From the NCBI GenBank assembly GCA_023150455.1, contig JAKLKW010000010.1, forward strand, positions 1-64,000: a stretch of 64,000 nucleotides of DNA. The letters are read 5' to 3'. This document shows, one piece after another, positions 35,477 to 45,554 of the stretch; the stretch's first letter is position 1; every line of letters begins with the position of its first letter. The notes under the pieces were generated by a model. It was not told the DNA's origin. It made no database searches and saw only the letters and a program-made list of their open reading frames with translations. The position numbers were made by a program, and so were the translations under genes. Source of the stretch: Alphaproteobacteria bacterium. GTDB taxonomy: Bacteria > Pseudomonadota > Alphaproteobacteria > JAEULC01.

Positions 35477-35574
35477 ATTAACGGACGTCGCGCAAGAATG
35501 CCACCCGCCATTGCGCCCGGTGGTCGATCAGCGCTGTCCGCGGGGAAGACCCGGACAGGGCAGCACCGCAAGCC

Positions 35575-38547
35575 TCAGGGCAGCTTCACCGGTCCCGTCG
35601 TGACGACCTTGAGCTTCCAGTCCTCGGCCGGCGTGCCGTTCAGGTTGAGGTGACCGGCGAGGTAGTAGAGCCGGTCCGTGTCGGCGCCCTTTGCGGTGCA
35701 GAAGCGATCCTGCAGGAAGAAGGGCGGGATCGCCTGGTAGTAGAGCGAGGCCTGCACGGCGGCGGGCTTGCCGCCAAGGCCGGCGAGATCGACGCGGTAG
35801 ACGAGCGCGTCACGCCCGCCGTCGCGGTAATCGGGGTCGTCGCCGACCGCGTAGGGACCCGTCTCCGCCGCCAGGTCGTCGCGCGCGCCGAGCACGCGGG
35901 CGATCGCGGCGCGGTCCTCGAGCTTGAGGAAGCCGCTCGGCAGCAGGCGGTTGTCCTTCACGTCGGTGCAGATCGACAGGAAGCTGGTGGTGAGATCGCC
36001 GGCCGGCTGGACGCCGCGCCCGCACTGCGCCGGACCGGTGGCGGGCGGCGCCGCGACCAGCTCCTGGTAGATCTGCGCCTGGTCCTGGCGCGTGATGAGC
36101 TGATAGTGCGGCTGGTGCGGCCGCCGGCCGGGCTGGCGCAGGCCCGAGCAGTCGTCCTTCCACCACAGCTCGCCCGTGACCGGCGCGCCCTTGTCGTCGA
36201 CGATGACGCCGGCGCCGTCGGTGCGGCCCGACGACCACAGCACCTTGCCGCGCTCGTCGAGCACGCTGAACTGCACGAAGGCGCGGCGGAAGCCGACGCC
36301 GGAGGGAAGCTTGTGTCCCGCCTTGTTGGTGACGGTGACGATGGCCTCGAGCGTGCGACCGTCGCTCTTGACGCCGCCGAGCGCGATCGCGGCGGTGGCG
36401 TTCAGCGCCTGGTCGAGCATCGCCTGCTCGGTGTAGAGCAGCGGATCGAGCCCCAGGCTCGCGAGCATCGGATCCTGCGTGCGGATGCCGAGCACGTCGG
36501 GGAACTGCTGCGCCATCTTGATGAAGAACAGGTTCAGGCCGACCAGCGTGTGCTTGGCGAAGCCCTCGCGCACGGGCAGGTCGATGTCGCCGGGCCCGAG
36601 GTTGTTCTCGGCCTGGGGGAAGGTGCTGTACTCCTGGATGCCGGCGATCTTGCTGCGGAAGGGCTTGCCGGACGCGTCGCGGCTGGGCATGTGGCAGTCC
36701 TGGCAGGACTGCGCGAGCGCGCCGGGACCGAACGGCAGCGGACCGTCGGGCGAGGTGCCGGTACGGTAGGCGCTGAACGCCCATTCCGGATAGGTCGTCT
36801 GCTCGTAGACATGGCCGATCACCTGGCCCTCCCGCAAGATCGGCAGGTGCACGGTGTGGCAGGTGCCGCACAGCTCGGACTGCTTCACGTTGGCATAGTG
36901 CTGCGGCGTGATGCCGAGCGCGTTCTGCATCGGCTTCGGCTTCGGCTTCTCGAACGGGCCGTTGAGCCGCTCGGGCTCGCCGACCAGGAAGCTGCCGGTG
37001 AAGGTGCGCGCGAAGCCTGTCTCGCCCGGATTGAGGAACTGCTGGCGCTCCGCGACGCAGCGGTTCTGCGGCTCGTCCTTGAACTTCTCGGTGTCGGCCT
37101 TGCCCAGCACCATGTGGTGGCACGCGGCGCAGGAGATGCCGTCGCGCGCCAGCGCGCCGTACTTGGCCAGCGCCGCCGTCGGGTTGCCGTCCGGCCAGGG
37201 CACGGCGTTCGCGGTCTCGCGCAGGAACGGCGTGCAGGCGTTCGACGGGCCGACGCGGTCGATGTGGAACTGCCGCTGTCCCAGCACGCCGTGACAGCCG
37301 AGGCAGACGTCCTGCACCACGGCGGAGAACTCGGGATGGAAGCGCTGCGTCTCGCTGGCGAGCTGCGCGTAGAAGATCGGATCGCGCCCGCCGAGGCCCA
37401 TCGGCGAGGTGCGCCACGAGCTGTAGGGCGAGTGGTTGAGGAGCTTGCCGCCGGTCGTGGGCTCCGTCATGTCGAATTGCAGGCCCGTGCCGCCGGCGTC
37501 GTGGCAGCCGAGGCACTGGTCCGAGGTCACGAACTGGCTTGCCGGCTTCGGTCCGTGCGCCGCGACCCAGACGTTGTCGTAGGTCTGCGATGGCAGATTG
37601 ACGACGCTTCCCGTCGTCGGAGCGATCGGGCTGCCTGGCTTGCGCGAAGCGGTGAAGCCCGGATTGTAGGCGGAAAGCGGCCGTTGCCCCTGGTAGGTGG
37701 GGTCGTCCGAGGTGTCGCCGACCTTCTCGTGGTGGCTCTTTCCTGGCGCGTTCTGGAACGACGTGTCCTGCGGGAAATTCTGGATCAGGAAGACCAGCGG
37801 CTGGCCCGGCTCGCCTTTGATGTTGCTGAGGCTGGCGAAGGTCTGGTTGTTCGCGGCCGATGCGTGGCAGTTGGTGCAGTACTGGCCGAAGCCCATGTTG
37901 GGGTAGGGATTGCCCTTCGCCGCCGGCCAGTCCGGCGCCCAGCCGCTCCAGCCGAACCAGCCCCAGAACCAGCCATCCTGCGACGCCCCGCGATCGCGCA
38001 CCATGACCGCGGCGCCGCTGCTCGGCTGCAGGTACGCGGGATCGACGCTGGCGCAGGCTGCGGCGGGGTACGAGTACATCTCTTTGATGATGATGCTGCC
38101 GTCCGGGACGGGCCGGGGCTCAGCCGGCGCCGCGCCGCCGGCCGGGCGGTTCGCCTTGAGCCAGGCGTACATCTCCTTCGAGTACCAGACGATCACCGGC
38201 GCATGCGTGCCGTAGCCGATGCCCGACCACGCGCCACCGGCGAGCGTGGCGATGAATGGTCCGGTGTCGCGGATGCGCTTGTCGGTTTTCCAGCCCGCGT
38301 CCGGATCACGGTGGCAGTAGTTGCGCAGATAGCGCCCGAGCTGCGCCTCGTACTGGTCGAGCGGCAGGGCCGACGGCTTGCGCACGATCGGGTCGAGCGC
38401 GGCGCAAAGCGCGGGATTGGTGGGAAGCTGCGGCGTGTCCTGCTGTGCCGGACACAGCGCCGACGCCAGCGCGGCCGGCACCATGCCGGGCAGGGCGAGC
38501 GCGACGATCAGGGCGCGCAAGGTGGCCGGCCGAAGGACATCCATCAT
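35575..38547 (-). CDS. Secreted multihaem cytochrome with N-terminal cytochrome P460-like domain
   Basis: 990 residues with a signal peptide (1-~31, ALASA). Six CXXCH motifs start at C224, C345, C415, C473, C560 and C615. The first closes a P460-like domain (~80-235): PDGSIIIKEMY, MVRDRGASQDGWFWGWFGW and QYCTNCHASAANNQTF align by eye with cytochrome P460, and K155 falls where the haem-cross-linking lysine sits in that family. P460 enzymes oxidise hydroxylamine. Residues ~340-620 form a c554-like haem chain. The rest contains the KHTLVGLNLFF and NKAGHKLPSGVGFRRAF segments seen in other multihaem cytochromes. GGGGGGAA precedes the ATG. The assembly as a hydroxylamine- or NO-linked oxidoreductase is inferred; no partner gene is adjacent. 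Confidence 0.82.
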   Translation of the reverse strand: MMDVLRPATLRALIVALALPGMVPAALASALCPAQQDTPQLPTNPALCAALDPIVRKPSALPLDQYEAQLGRYLRNYCHRDPDAGWKTDKRIRDTGPFIATLAGGAWSGIGYGTHAPVIVWYSKEMYAWLKANRPAGGAAPAEPRPVPDGSIIIKEMYSYPAAACASVDPAYLQPSSGAAVMVRDRGASQDGWFWGWFGWSGWAPDWPAAKGNPYPNMGFGQYCTNCHASAANNQTFASLSNIKGEPGQPLVFLIQNFPQDTSFQNAPGKSHHEKVGDTSDDPTYQGQRPLSAYNPGFTASRKPGSPIAPTTGSVVNLPSQTYDNVWVAAHGPKPASQFVTSDQCLGCHDAGGTGLQFDMTEPTTGGKLLNHSPYSSWRTSPMGLGGRDPIFYAQLASETQRFHPEFSAVVQDVCLGCHGVLGQRQFHIDRVGPSNACTPFLRETANAVPWPDGNPTAALAKYGALARDGISCAACHHMVLGKADTEKFKDEPQNRCVAERQQFLNPGETGFARTFTGSFLVGEPERLNGPFEKPKPKPMQNALGITPQHYANVKQSELCGTCHTVHLPILREGQVIGHVYEQTTYPEWAFSAYRTGTSPDGPLPFGPGALAQSCQDCHMPSRDASGKPFRSKIAGIQEYSTFPQAENNLGPGDIDLPVREGFAKHTLVGLNLFFIKMAQQFPDVLGIRTQDPMLASLGLDPLLYTEQAMLDQALNATAAIALGGVKSDGRTLEAIVTVTNKAGHKLPSGVGFRRAFVQFSVLDERGKVLWSSGRTDGAGVIVDDKGAPVTGELWWKDDCSGLRQPGRRPHQPHYQLITRQDQAQIYQELVAAPPATGPAQCGRGVQPAGDLTTSFLSICTDVKDNRLLPSGFLKLEDRAAIARVLGARDDLAAETGPYAVGDDPDYRDGGRDALVYRVDLAGLGGKPAAVQASLYYQAIPPFFLQDRFCTAKGADTDRLYYLAGHLNLNGTPAEDWKLKVVTTGPVKLP

Positions 38548-38684
38548 GGCTTGTTCCCCCCCACCCTGCTGGCACTGGCGGCCGTACGCCCCGGGCGCCG
38601 CCCACGTGTACAACCGCTGAGCTGCAGACCTGCAGGTAGCTCAATGCCAGATTGCGGCCACGTTAGGCCGCGCCGATGGGCCTG

Positions 38685-40658
38685 TCAATTCGCGGCGGCC
38701 ACGCGGGCGAGGAAACGCTCGACGTCCGTCAGGTAGTCGCGATCGTCGTAGATCACGCTCGCGGCCGCTTCGATGCGCGCCATGACGTCGTCGCGCCAGG
38801 CGCGGTCGGTCGCCGCGTGCAGGGCGAGGCGCACATAGTCGTCCTCGTCCTTCGCGACGAGGTCCATGACGCCGGCCTTGGCATAGATCGCCAGCGACAG
38901 TCGTCCGCGCAGGAATTTCCCGGGCAGTGTCACGACCGGCGTGCCCATGGCGAGCGCCTGATAGGTCGTGTTGCCGCCGGAAAAAGGCAGGCTGTCGAGG
39001 CTGACATCGGCGAGCGCGAGCAGGCTCATGTAGCCGTCGTGGCTCTGGCGCGGCAACACGATCACGCGCTCCGTCTGCGCGGGCATGACCCTGCGGTAGC
39101 GTTCGAGCAGGAGCTCGGCCCAATGCGGGTCGTTGCCGTGGAGCAGCAGAAGGCGCCCCTCGGGATCGGATTCAAGGATGCGCGCGAAGACGTGGTCGAG
39201 CAGCGGGTGGATCTTGAACAGGTTCTGGGCGCAGAAATAGAGATGCGCGCCCGCGGGCAGGCCGAAATCGGCGCGCGTCTTCGCCGGCTCGGGCCGCTTC
39301 GGCCGGCGATAGGACATCGGCAGGCCGCCGAGGCGCGCCAGCTTCTCGCTGTAGTGCCGCTCGCCGTCCGGCGGCTCGGCGGCGTCGCAGCTGAGGAAAT
39401 AGTCCATGTTGGGGATGCCGGTCGTCACGGGGTGGCCCCAGGTGACGCACTGCACCGGCGCCAGCCGCGCGAAGGCGAGGAAATAGGTCATCGGCTCCAT
39501 GCCGATATCGGGATAGAGCAGCACGTCGAGCCGGCGCTGGGCGATCTCGCGGCGCGCGACGCCGAGATCGAGCGGCAGCGTGACGGCCTCCGCGGCGTGC
39601 CCGGCGATCTCGTTCCACACCGCGTCGGGCTGCTGCGGGAAGGCGAAGACATAGAGCGCGTAGCGGCCGGTCGTCGCCATGTGCTGGATCAGGTTCAGCA
39701 TCAGCCGCCCGATCGAATGCTCGCGCAGGAAGCGCGAGCAGATGCCGACGCGCAGTTTCCTGTCGCTGCGCGATGCCGGCGCGCGGCAGTGCTCGGCGAC
39801 GGTGGCGAGGTCGGGTGAAGCGGCGAGGAACAGCCGCGCCATCGTCTCGGCCAGCTCCCTGTCGTCGCCGCCCTGGTAGGCAAGCGCAAAATGTGTCGAG
39901 CCGACTTCGCGCGAGGGATCGGCGATGCGAAGCCCCGATCGCGCCAGCGCGACGAGACGCTCGGCGAAGGCGGCGCGCGCGTCGGCGATCTCGGCCTCGG
40001 ATTCGGGCACCAGCGGCAGCAGGGTCGCGGCCTTGAGCCTGACGCCGTCACCGGCGCCGAGCTTCAGCGCCTGCTCGTAGGCCTCGCCGGCCTCGCGCCA
40101 GTAGCCTTGCTCCTTGAGCGTGTTGCCGAGATTGACCCAGGCGACCGCCTGGGGCCGCGCCGCGAGCGACAGCCGGTAGTGCCTGACGGCATCGGCGTAG
40201 TGCTTGGCCTCGCCCAGCAGGTTGGCGAGGTTCAGATGCGCGCCGGCATGGCGCGGATCGATCGCGATGGCGCGCAGGTAGCACGCGGCAGCGCCGTTCG
40301 GATCGCCCTGTCCGGCGCGCACGATGCCGAGATTGTAGTGCGCGGAAGCGAAGTCGGGCTTGAGCTGGATGGCGCGCTCGAGGTGGCGGCTTGCTTCCTC
40401 GAGACGCCCGGCCGCCTGCAGCAGGGCGCCGAGATTGCCCTGGAGCGCCGCGTCGCCCGGGCGCGCGGAGGCGGCGCGCTGCATGTGCCGGACAGCATCT
40501 TGGGCGAGGCCGAGCGCATGGGCGACGCCGGCAAGCCGCGCCGCGTCGTCGGGCGGCACCTTGCCCTTGGCGAGCTTGTCGTATTGGCGGCGGGCCTCGT
40601 CGCGGTTGCCGGACTTGAGCGCCGCCTCGCAGGCGGAGAGCGCGCGCCGGTCGATCAA
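38685..40658 (-). CDS. TPR protein with GT41 (SPINDLY/O-GlcNAc transferase-like) glycosyltransferase domain
   Basis: 657 residues. TPR units span ~45-240 (for example HLERAIQLKPDFASAHYNLG and YEQALKLGAGD). The GT41 domain follows (~300-640): LRVGICSRFLREHSIGRL, DVLLYPDIGMEP, CVTWGHPVTTGIPNMDYFLS and SLDSLPFSGGNTTYQAL are signatures of SPY-type O-glycosyltransferases. It probably glycosylates proteins with a nucleotide-sugar donor. The start is a TTG at 40658 that overlaps the nfeD stop (TTGA); no ATG is available before the TPRs. Confidence 0.88.
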   Translation of the reverse strand: MIDRRALSACEAALKSGNRDEARRQYDKLAKGKVPPDDAARLAGVAHALGLAQDAVRHMQRAASARPGDAALQGNLGALLQAAGRLEEASRHLERAIQLKPDFASAHYNLGIVRAGQGDPNGAAACYLRAIAIDPRHAGAHLNLANLLGEAKHYADAVRHYRLSLAARPQAVAWVNLGNTLKEQGYWREAGEAYEQALKLGAGDGVRLKAATLLPLVPESEAEIADARAAFAERLVALARSGLRIADPSREVGSTHFALAYQGGDDRELAETMARLFLAASPDLATVAEHCRAPASRSDRKLRVGICSRFLREHSIGRLMLNLIQHMATTGRYALYVFAFPQQPDAVWNEIAGHAAEAVTLPLDLGVARREIAQRRLDVLLYPDIGMEPMTYFLAFARLAPVQCVTWGHPVTTGIPNMDYFLSCDAAEPPDGERHYSEKLARLGGLPMSYRRPKRPEPAKTRADFGLPAGAHLYFCAQNLFKIHPLLDHVFARILESDPEGRLLLLHGNDPHWAELLLERYRRVMPAQTERVIVLPRQSHDGYMSLLALADVSLDSLPFSGGNTTYQALAMGTPVVTLPGKFLRGRLSLAIYAKAGVMDLVAKDEDDYVRLALHAATDRAWRDDVMARIEAAASVIYDDRDYLTDVERFLARVAAAN

Positions 40659-41092
40659 GCGGCCCGTTCGACCTTGAGCAGCGTGCCGTCGACGCCGGTG
40701 ACGACGACCGGGGTGCCGGCCGGCAGGTCCGGCCCTTCCACGCGCCAGCTGGAATCGCCGACCCGCGCGTTGCCGCGGCCGTTGACGATCGGCTGATCGA
40801 GGACGAGGCGCCGGCCGATATACTGCTGGGCGCGCAGGTTCAGCATCGGCCGGTCGCTCTCCGTCGGATGCCGGCGCTGATAGCTGCGCCAAGCCCAGAC
40901 GCTGGCCACCGACAGCACGGCGAAGATCAGCCCCTGCACCTGCCAGATGATGCCGGGCGCGACGAACGCGGCGAGCCCCGTCACGCCCGCAGCGATGCCC
41001 AGCCACAGCATGAACACGCCGGGCACGATCATCTCGAGCACGATCAACGCCGCCGCCAGTATCCACCAGTGCCAGAACAGCAGCGCGTTCAT
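40655..41092 (-). CDS. NfeD family membrane protein (short form)
   Basis: 145 residues. Two to three N-terminal membrane segments (HWWILAAALIVLEMIVPGVFMLWLGI and the next) are followed by a C-terminal OB-fold: GRRLVLDQPIVNGRGNARVGDSSWRVEG. Short NfeD proteins partner with stomatin-like SPFH proteins in membrane microdomains. The stomatin gene ends 13 bases upstream, the classic pairing, and the glycosyltransferase start overlaps its stop. Confidence 0.93.
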   Translation of the reverse strand: MNALLFWHWWILAAALIVLEMIVPGVFMLWLGIAAGVTGLAAFVAPGIIWQVQGLIFAVLSVASVWAWRSYQRRHPTESDRPMLNLRAQQYIGRRLVLDQPIVNGRGNARVGDSSWRVEGPDLPAGTPVVVTGVDGTLLKVERAA

Positions 41093-41105
41093 GGCCGCGA
41101 CCCCG

Positions 41106-42074
41106 TCATGATTGCTGCCACGGCCCCTTGGCCGGCGCCGCCGCGGGCGTGCCGCCGCCGCCGGCCGCCTGTTTCGCCAGCTCGGCGATGCCGCCGATCG
41201 CGCCGATCACGCCGGTCGCCTCGAGCGGCATGAACACGACCTTGTTGTTGCTGGCGGAGCCGATCTTGGCCAGCGCCTCGACGTATTTCTGCGCGACGAA
41301 GTAGTTGACCGCCTGCACGTTACCCTTGGCGATCGCCTCGGACACCATCGACGTGGCCTTGGCTTCCGCCTCGGCCGCGCGCTCGCGCCCCTCGGCGTCG
41401 CGGAAGGCGGACTCGCGCCTGCCCTCGGCCGCCAGGATCGCCGCCTGCTTCTCGCCCTCGGCTTTCAGGATCTCCGCCTGGCGATAACCCTCGGCATCCA
41501 GGATGTTGGCGCGCTTCTCGCGCTCCGCCTTCATCTGCCGTGACATCGCCTCGACGATCGCGGCCGGCGGCGTGATGTCCTTGATCTCGATGCGCGTGAT
41601 CTTGATGCCCCAGGGCTCGGTCGCCTCGTCGACGACCGACAGCAGCTTGGCGTTGATCTTGTCGCGCTGCGACAGGAGCTCGTCCAGATCCATCGAGCCC
41701 ATGACCGTACGGATGTTGGTCATGGTGAGCTGCATGATGGCGTTCTCGAGGAAGTTGACCTCGTAAGTCGCCTTGGCCGCGTCGAGCACCTGGAAGAAGA
41801 CCACGCCGTCGACGCTGACCATCGCGTTGTCGCGCGTGATGACCTCCTGCGTCGGCACGTCGAGCACGCGCTCCATCATGTTGACCTTGTTGCCCACGCG
41901 GTCGACGAACGGAATGATCAGGTTCAGGCCCGGCCGGAGCGTCCTGGTGTAGCGCCCGAAGCGCTCGACCGTCCATTCGGTCCCCTGGCCGACCGACTTG
42001 ACCCCCATGAAGATGACGACGATCGCCAGAACGATGACGACGAGAACGAAGACCGAGAATCCGCCGACGTCCAC
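41106..42074 (-). CDS. Stomatin/QmcA-like SPFH (band 7) domain protein
   Basis: 322 residues. One N-terminal membrane helix (~6-24) precedes the SPFH domain ([47 protein letters not shown]). A coiled-coil of Glu/Ala repeats follows ([28 protein letters not shown]), and the tail is Ala/Gly/Pro-rich. These proteins oligomerise at the inner membrane and organise proteases or lipids. It is the first gene of the stomatin-nfeD-GT41 set. Confidence 0.95.
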   Translation of the reverse strand: MDVGGFSVFVLVVIVLAIVVIFMGVKSVGQGTEWTVERFGRYTRTLRPGLNLIIPFVDRVGNKVNMMERVLDVPTQEVITRDNAMVSVDGVVFFQVLDAAKATYEVNFLENAIMQLTMTNIRTVMGSMDLDELLSQRDKINAKLLSVVDEATEPWGIKITRIEIKDITPPAAIVEAMSRQMKAEREKRANILDAEGYRQAEILKAEGEKQAAILAAEGRRESAFRDAEGRERAAEAEAKATSMVSEAIAKGNVQAVNYFVAQKYVEALAKIGSASNNKVVFMPLEATGVIGAIGGIAELAKQAAGGGGTPAAAPAKGPWQQS

Positions 42075-42153
42075 CGGAGCATCCCCTCTTATTCTTGTGC
42101 CGGCGCCATCATAAGGCTGCCCGGCGCGGTTGTTCCAGCGCCGGCCGGGCGCT

Positions 42154-43260
42154 CTAGCCCGGCGGCGGCCCCGCCAGCGTGCCGAGCTCGGACTGATCGC
42201 CCAGCTCGACCTCCTTGATGCGTTCCGCGCGGCCGATCACCTTGTCGGCGGAGGTGCGGATGTCGCGCACGTCCTTCTCCGCCTGGCCGAAATGGGTCTG
42301 CAGCTTCTCGACGCGGTCGTCCAGCCGGCGCACGTCCTCGAGCAGCCTGCCGACCTCGACCTGGATCACGCCGGCCTGCTCGCGCATCTGCACGTCCTTG
42401 AGCACGGCGCGGATGGTATTGAGCATGGCCCACAGCGTCGTGGGCGAGACGATGAACACGCGCTCCTGGAACGACTTCGCCACCAGCTCGCCGAAATTCG
42501 CGTGCAGCTCGGCGTAGATCGCCTCGGACGGCAGGAACATCAGCGCCGCCTCGGCGGTGGTGCCGGGCACGATGTAGCGCTCGCGGATGTCGCTGATGTG
42601 CTTGGTGATGGCGACCGTGAAGGCGCGCTGCGCCAGCTTGCGCTGCTGCTCGTCGGCCGCCTCGCCCATCTGGCGCCACGCCTCGAGCGGGAACTTGGCG
42701 TCGACCGCGATGGGTCCCGGCGGGTTGGGCAGGATCAACAGGCAGTCGCAGCGCCGCCCCTCGCCGATCGCGTACTGGAACTCGTATGCCTGGGGCGGCA
42801 GCACCTGGCGCACCAGGTCCTCCAGCATCACCTCGCCGAAGGCGCCGCGCGCCTGCTTGTTGCTGAGGATGTCGCGCAGGCTGACGACCTGGGTCGAGAG
42901 CTCCGCGATCGTCTTCTGCGCCTCGTCGATGCGCGCCAGGCGCACGCGCAGGTCGGTGACGGTGGTCGAGGTTTCCTTGGCTGATTTCTCGAGCGATTCG
43001 CCGACCTTGCCGGCCAATTGCTGCAGCCGCTTGTCGACCGCCTCGGCCAGTGCGCGCTCCTGCGCCTGCAGCCGCTCGGCGAGCTGCGCCTGGGCGGCGG
43101 CCTGGCCCTCGGCCATCTGCTTCAGGCGGCCGGAGAGCTCGGCCAGGCCCGCGTCCGCCGCCGCAGTCCCGCCGCGCCGGCGCAGCAATGCGGCGCCGGC
43201 GATGCCGATGGCGGCCAGCAGCAGGACGAGCAGGACCGGGTCGAGTGCGCCAAGCGTCAT
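42154..43260 (-). CDS. rmuC: RmuC family DNA recombination protein
   Basis: 368 residues. One N-terminal membrane helix ([16 protein letters not shown]), a long coiled coil (~45-150), then the RmuC nuclease-like domain with [43 protein letters not shown] (the PD-(D/E)XK-like core) and [13 protein letters not shown]. RmuC restricts inverted-repeat recombination in E. coli. AGAAGGGG supports the ATG at 43260. It is divergent from def. Confidence 0.93.
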   Translation of the reverse strand: MTLGALDPVLLVLLLAAIGIAGAALLRRRGGTAAADAGLAELSGRLKQMAEGQAAAQAQLAERLQAQERALAEAVDKRLQQLAGKVGESLEKSAKETSTTVTDLRVRLARIDEAQKTIAELSTQVVSLRDILSNKQARGAFGEVMLEDLVRQVLPPQAYEFQYAIGEGRRCDCLLILPNPPGPIAVDAKFPLEAWRQMGEAADEQQRKLAQRAFTVAITKHISDIRERYIVPGTTAEAALMFLPSEAIYAELHANFGELVAKSFQERVFIVSPTTLWAMLNTIRAVLKDVQMREQAGVIQVEVGRLLEDVRRLDDRVEKLQTHFGQAEKDVRDIRTSADKVIGRAERIKEVELGDQSELGTLAGPPPG

Positions 43261-43370
43261 GTCGGCGCCCCTTCTAGCATGCGTCCGGCGCCGCCGGGCC
43301 ATGCCTTGACCCCTCGGCCCCGAAGCCCTATCTCCAGGCCAGATTTCCTTGGGTTTCCGAGCAAAGGTCC

Positions 43371-43895
43371 ATGGCCGTCCTGCCCATCATCGTGGCACCC
43401 GATTCGCGCCTGAAGGTGAAATGCGCTTCGGTCGGCCGCGTCGACGATGCGGCGCGCCGGCTGATGGACGACATGCTGGAGACCATGTACGCGGCCCCGG
43501 GCATCGGCCTGGCCGCGCCGCAGGTGGGCGTGCGGACGCGCGTCATCGTCCTGGACGTGGCGCGCGAGGGCGAGGAGCGCCGGCCGCTGCGCCTGGCCGA
43601 CCCCGAGATCGTCTGGGCGTCCGACGATGACATGTCCTACGAGGAAGGCTGCCTGTCGCTGCCGCAGCACTACGCCGAGGTGATCCGCCCCCGCTCGGTG
43701 ACCGTGCGCTTTCGCGACTACGACAACACGGTGCGCGAGCTCACGGCCGACGGCCTGTTGTCGACCTGCCTGCAGCACGAGATCGACCATCTCGACGGCA
43801 TCCTGTTCGTCGACCGCATCTCGGCGCTGAAGCGCAACATGATCCTGCGCAAGCTGCTCAAGTCGAAAAAGGCGAAGACGCTCGAGACGGCGTGA
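43371..43895 (+). CDS. def: Peptide deformylase
   Basis: 174 residues. All three motifs are intact: GIGLAAPQVG (44-53), EEGCLSLP with metal ligand C94, and HEIDH (136-140). It removes the formyl group from nascent proteins and is functionally paired with fmt, which is 717 bases downstream. The usual direct def-fmt linkage is broken by a PAS-type gene on the opposite strand. Confidence 0.97.
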   Translation: MAVLPIIVAPDSRLKVKCASVGRVDDAARRLMDDMLETMYAAPGIGLAAPQVGVRTRVIVLDVAREGEERRPLRLADPEIVWASDDDMSYEEGCLSLPQHYAEVIRPRSVTVRFRDYDNTVRELTADGLLSTCLQHEIDHLDGILFVDRISALKRNMILRKLLKSKKAKTLETA

Positions 43896-43907
43896 GCCGC
43901 CGGGCCG

Positions 43908-44414
43908 TCACCTGTCCGGTCCCCGCTTCGGCCAGAACAGGAACAGCTCGGCCAGGATCATGTTCACGGTCCGGCCGTCCTCCGAGAGCGGGAAATAGCC
44001 GCATTCGAACCGGCGGAACTCGCCCTCGCCCAGCCAGTACACCTGGCCGCGGGTGAAGACCGGCGCGCGTGTCGCGATGACCTGGTCGAAGCGCGACTTC
44101 AGCCGGCACATGATGTCGGGATTGGCGCCGTGCAGCTCCGACAGCAGGCGCCCGGTGATGTCGCGGCCGGTGTCCTCGACCAGGGCCGTGCCCATCAGCC
44201 GATAGCGGAATTGATCGCCCGGCAGCACGTCGACCAGGAAGAGGAAGGGCATGTGCGCGCGGATGTCCGCCGGGTCGATGTCGGACCGGCGCGGCGCGAC
44301 TCGGCCGGCGCATCTCGAGCGCCAATAGTCCATGAGCGCGCGCAGCCGCGCGCTTTCCGGCGCGGCAACGGTTTCGGCATCGCGGATCGAGAATCGATCG
44401 GGCATATCGCCCAT
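43908..44414 (-). CDS. PAS_5-type PAS domain protein
   Basis: 168 residues, a single PAS-like domain of the alphaproteobacterial PAS_5 family (DYWRSRCAGRVAPRRSDIDPADIRAHMPFLFLVDVLPGDQFRYRLMGT). No output domain is present, so the role is unknown; it may be a small-ligand or cell-surface sensor. GGAGG lies 5 bases before the ATG at 44414. It stands alone on the minus strand between def and fmt. Confidence 0.85.
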   Translation of the reverse strand: MGDMPDRFSIRDAETVAAPESARLRALMDYWRSRCAGRVAPRRSDIDPADIRAHMPFLFLVDVLPGDQFRYRLMGTALVEDTGRDITGRLLSELHGANPDIMCRLKSRFDQVIATRAPVFTRGQVYWLGEGEFRRFECGYFPLSEDGRTVNMILAELFLFWPKRGPDR

Positions 44415-44612
44415 CAAGGCCTCCGGGGACCGGCCTGCCTCGGGCAACAGCCGACCAGCGCCACCACACCGGCCGCACCTGACGGATTGGTCGTTCGATG
44501 GCCTCGGTAGAATTGAAGAAAAGGAAGGCGCTTCTAGCAACCAACGGTTTCGCCCGGCATGCGGCAAAACCGCGCATCGCGAAGCCCGCCGGCATGCTAA
44601 GGTCTATCGGCT

Positions 44613-45554
44613 ATGACCTTCTTGAAACTGGCCTTTTTCGGTACGCCGGCCTTCGCCGTGCCGGCCCTGCACAACCTCGTTGGGGCCGGGCACCGGGTGG
44701 TGCGCGTCTATACCCAGCCGCCGCGACCGGCCGGGCGTGGCCATGACGAGCAGGCTTCGCCCGTGCATCGCGCCGCCGCCACCAAGCACATCGAGGTATC
44801 CCATCCCGCGACGTTGAAGGACGCCGACGTGCAGCGCGACTTCGCCGCCTTGGGCGTCGACGCCGGCGTGGTCGTCGCCTATGGCCTGATGCTGCCGCGC
44901 GCCATGCTCGACGCGCCGCGTTTCGGCTGTCTCAACATCCACGCCTCGCTGCTGCCGCGCTGGCGCGGCGCGGCGCCGATCCAGCGCGCCATCCTGGCGG
45001 GCGACAGGGAGACCGGCGTGACGATCATGCGCATGGACGCCGGGCTCGATACCGGGCCGACGCTGCTGCACGAGCGCGTGCCGATCCGGCGCGCCGAGAC
45101 CGGCAGCACGCTGCACGACGTGCTGGCCGCGCATGGCGCCCATCTGATCGTGCGGGCCCTCGCCGGCCTCGTCGACGGCACCGTCACGCCGACGCCGCAA
45201 CCCGAGGAAGGGGTCACCTACGCAGCCAAGATCGACAAGGCGGAGACGCGGCTGGATTGGCGCCTTCCCGCCGACCGGCTGGAGCGCGCCGTGCGCGCTT
45301 TCGCGCCCGCGCCCGGCGCCTGGTTCGAGCTGCCGCAGGCGGGGCACGCCGCAGCCGAACGCGTGCGCGTGCTGCAGGCGGCGATCGTCGAGGCGGCCGG
45401 CGCGCCGGGCACGGCGCTGGACGACCACCTGACGATCGCCTGCGGCAATCACGCGCTGCGCCTGGTGGTCCTGCAACGCGCCGGCAAGACGGCCATGCCC
45501 GCCGACGCGTTCCTGCGCGGCCGTTCCGTGCCGAAAGGCACCCTGCTGACGTGA
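44613..45554 (+). CDS. fmt: Methionyl-tRNA formyltransferase
   Basis: 313 residues. [12 protein letters not shown] starts the Rossmann-like formyltransferase domain. [21 protein letters not shown] contains the active-site Asn-His and the SLLP signature, and [11 protein letters not shown] follows. A C-terminal OB-fold binds initiator tRNA. It formylates Met-tRNAfMet. Its stop overlaps the truA start (GTGA), so the two are translationally coupled. Confidence 0.97.
   Translation: MTFLKLAFFGTPAFAVPALHNLVGAGHRVVRVYTQPPRPAGRGHDEQASPVHRAAATKHIEVSHPATLKDADVQRDFAALGVDAGVVVAYGLMLPRAMLDAPRFGCLNIHASLLPRWRGAAPIQRAILAGDRETGVTIMRMDAGLDTGPTLLHERVPIRRAETGSTLHDVLAAHGAHLIVRALAGLVDGTVTPTPQPEEGVTYAAKIDKAETRLDWRLPADRLERAVRAFAPAPGAWFELPQAGHAAAERVRVLQAAIVEAAGAPGTALDDHLTIACGNHALRLVVLQRAGKTAMPADAFLRGRSVPKGTLLT

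Noticed and set aside
35650-38736. A 1028-residue open frame on the plus strand opposite the multihaem cytochrome gene
   Set aside because: It is Arg/Ala/Gly/Val-rich with no domain motif, has no ribosome-binding site, and mirrors the GC-rich codon structure of the real minus-strand gene with six CXXCH motifs.
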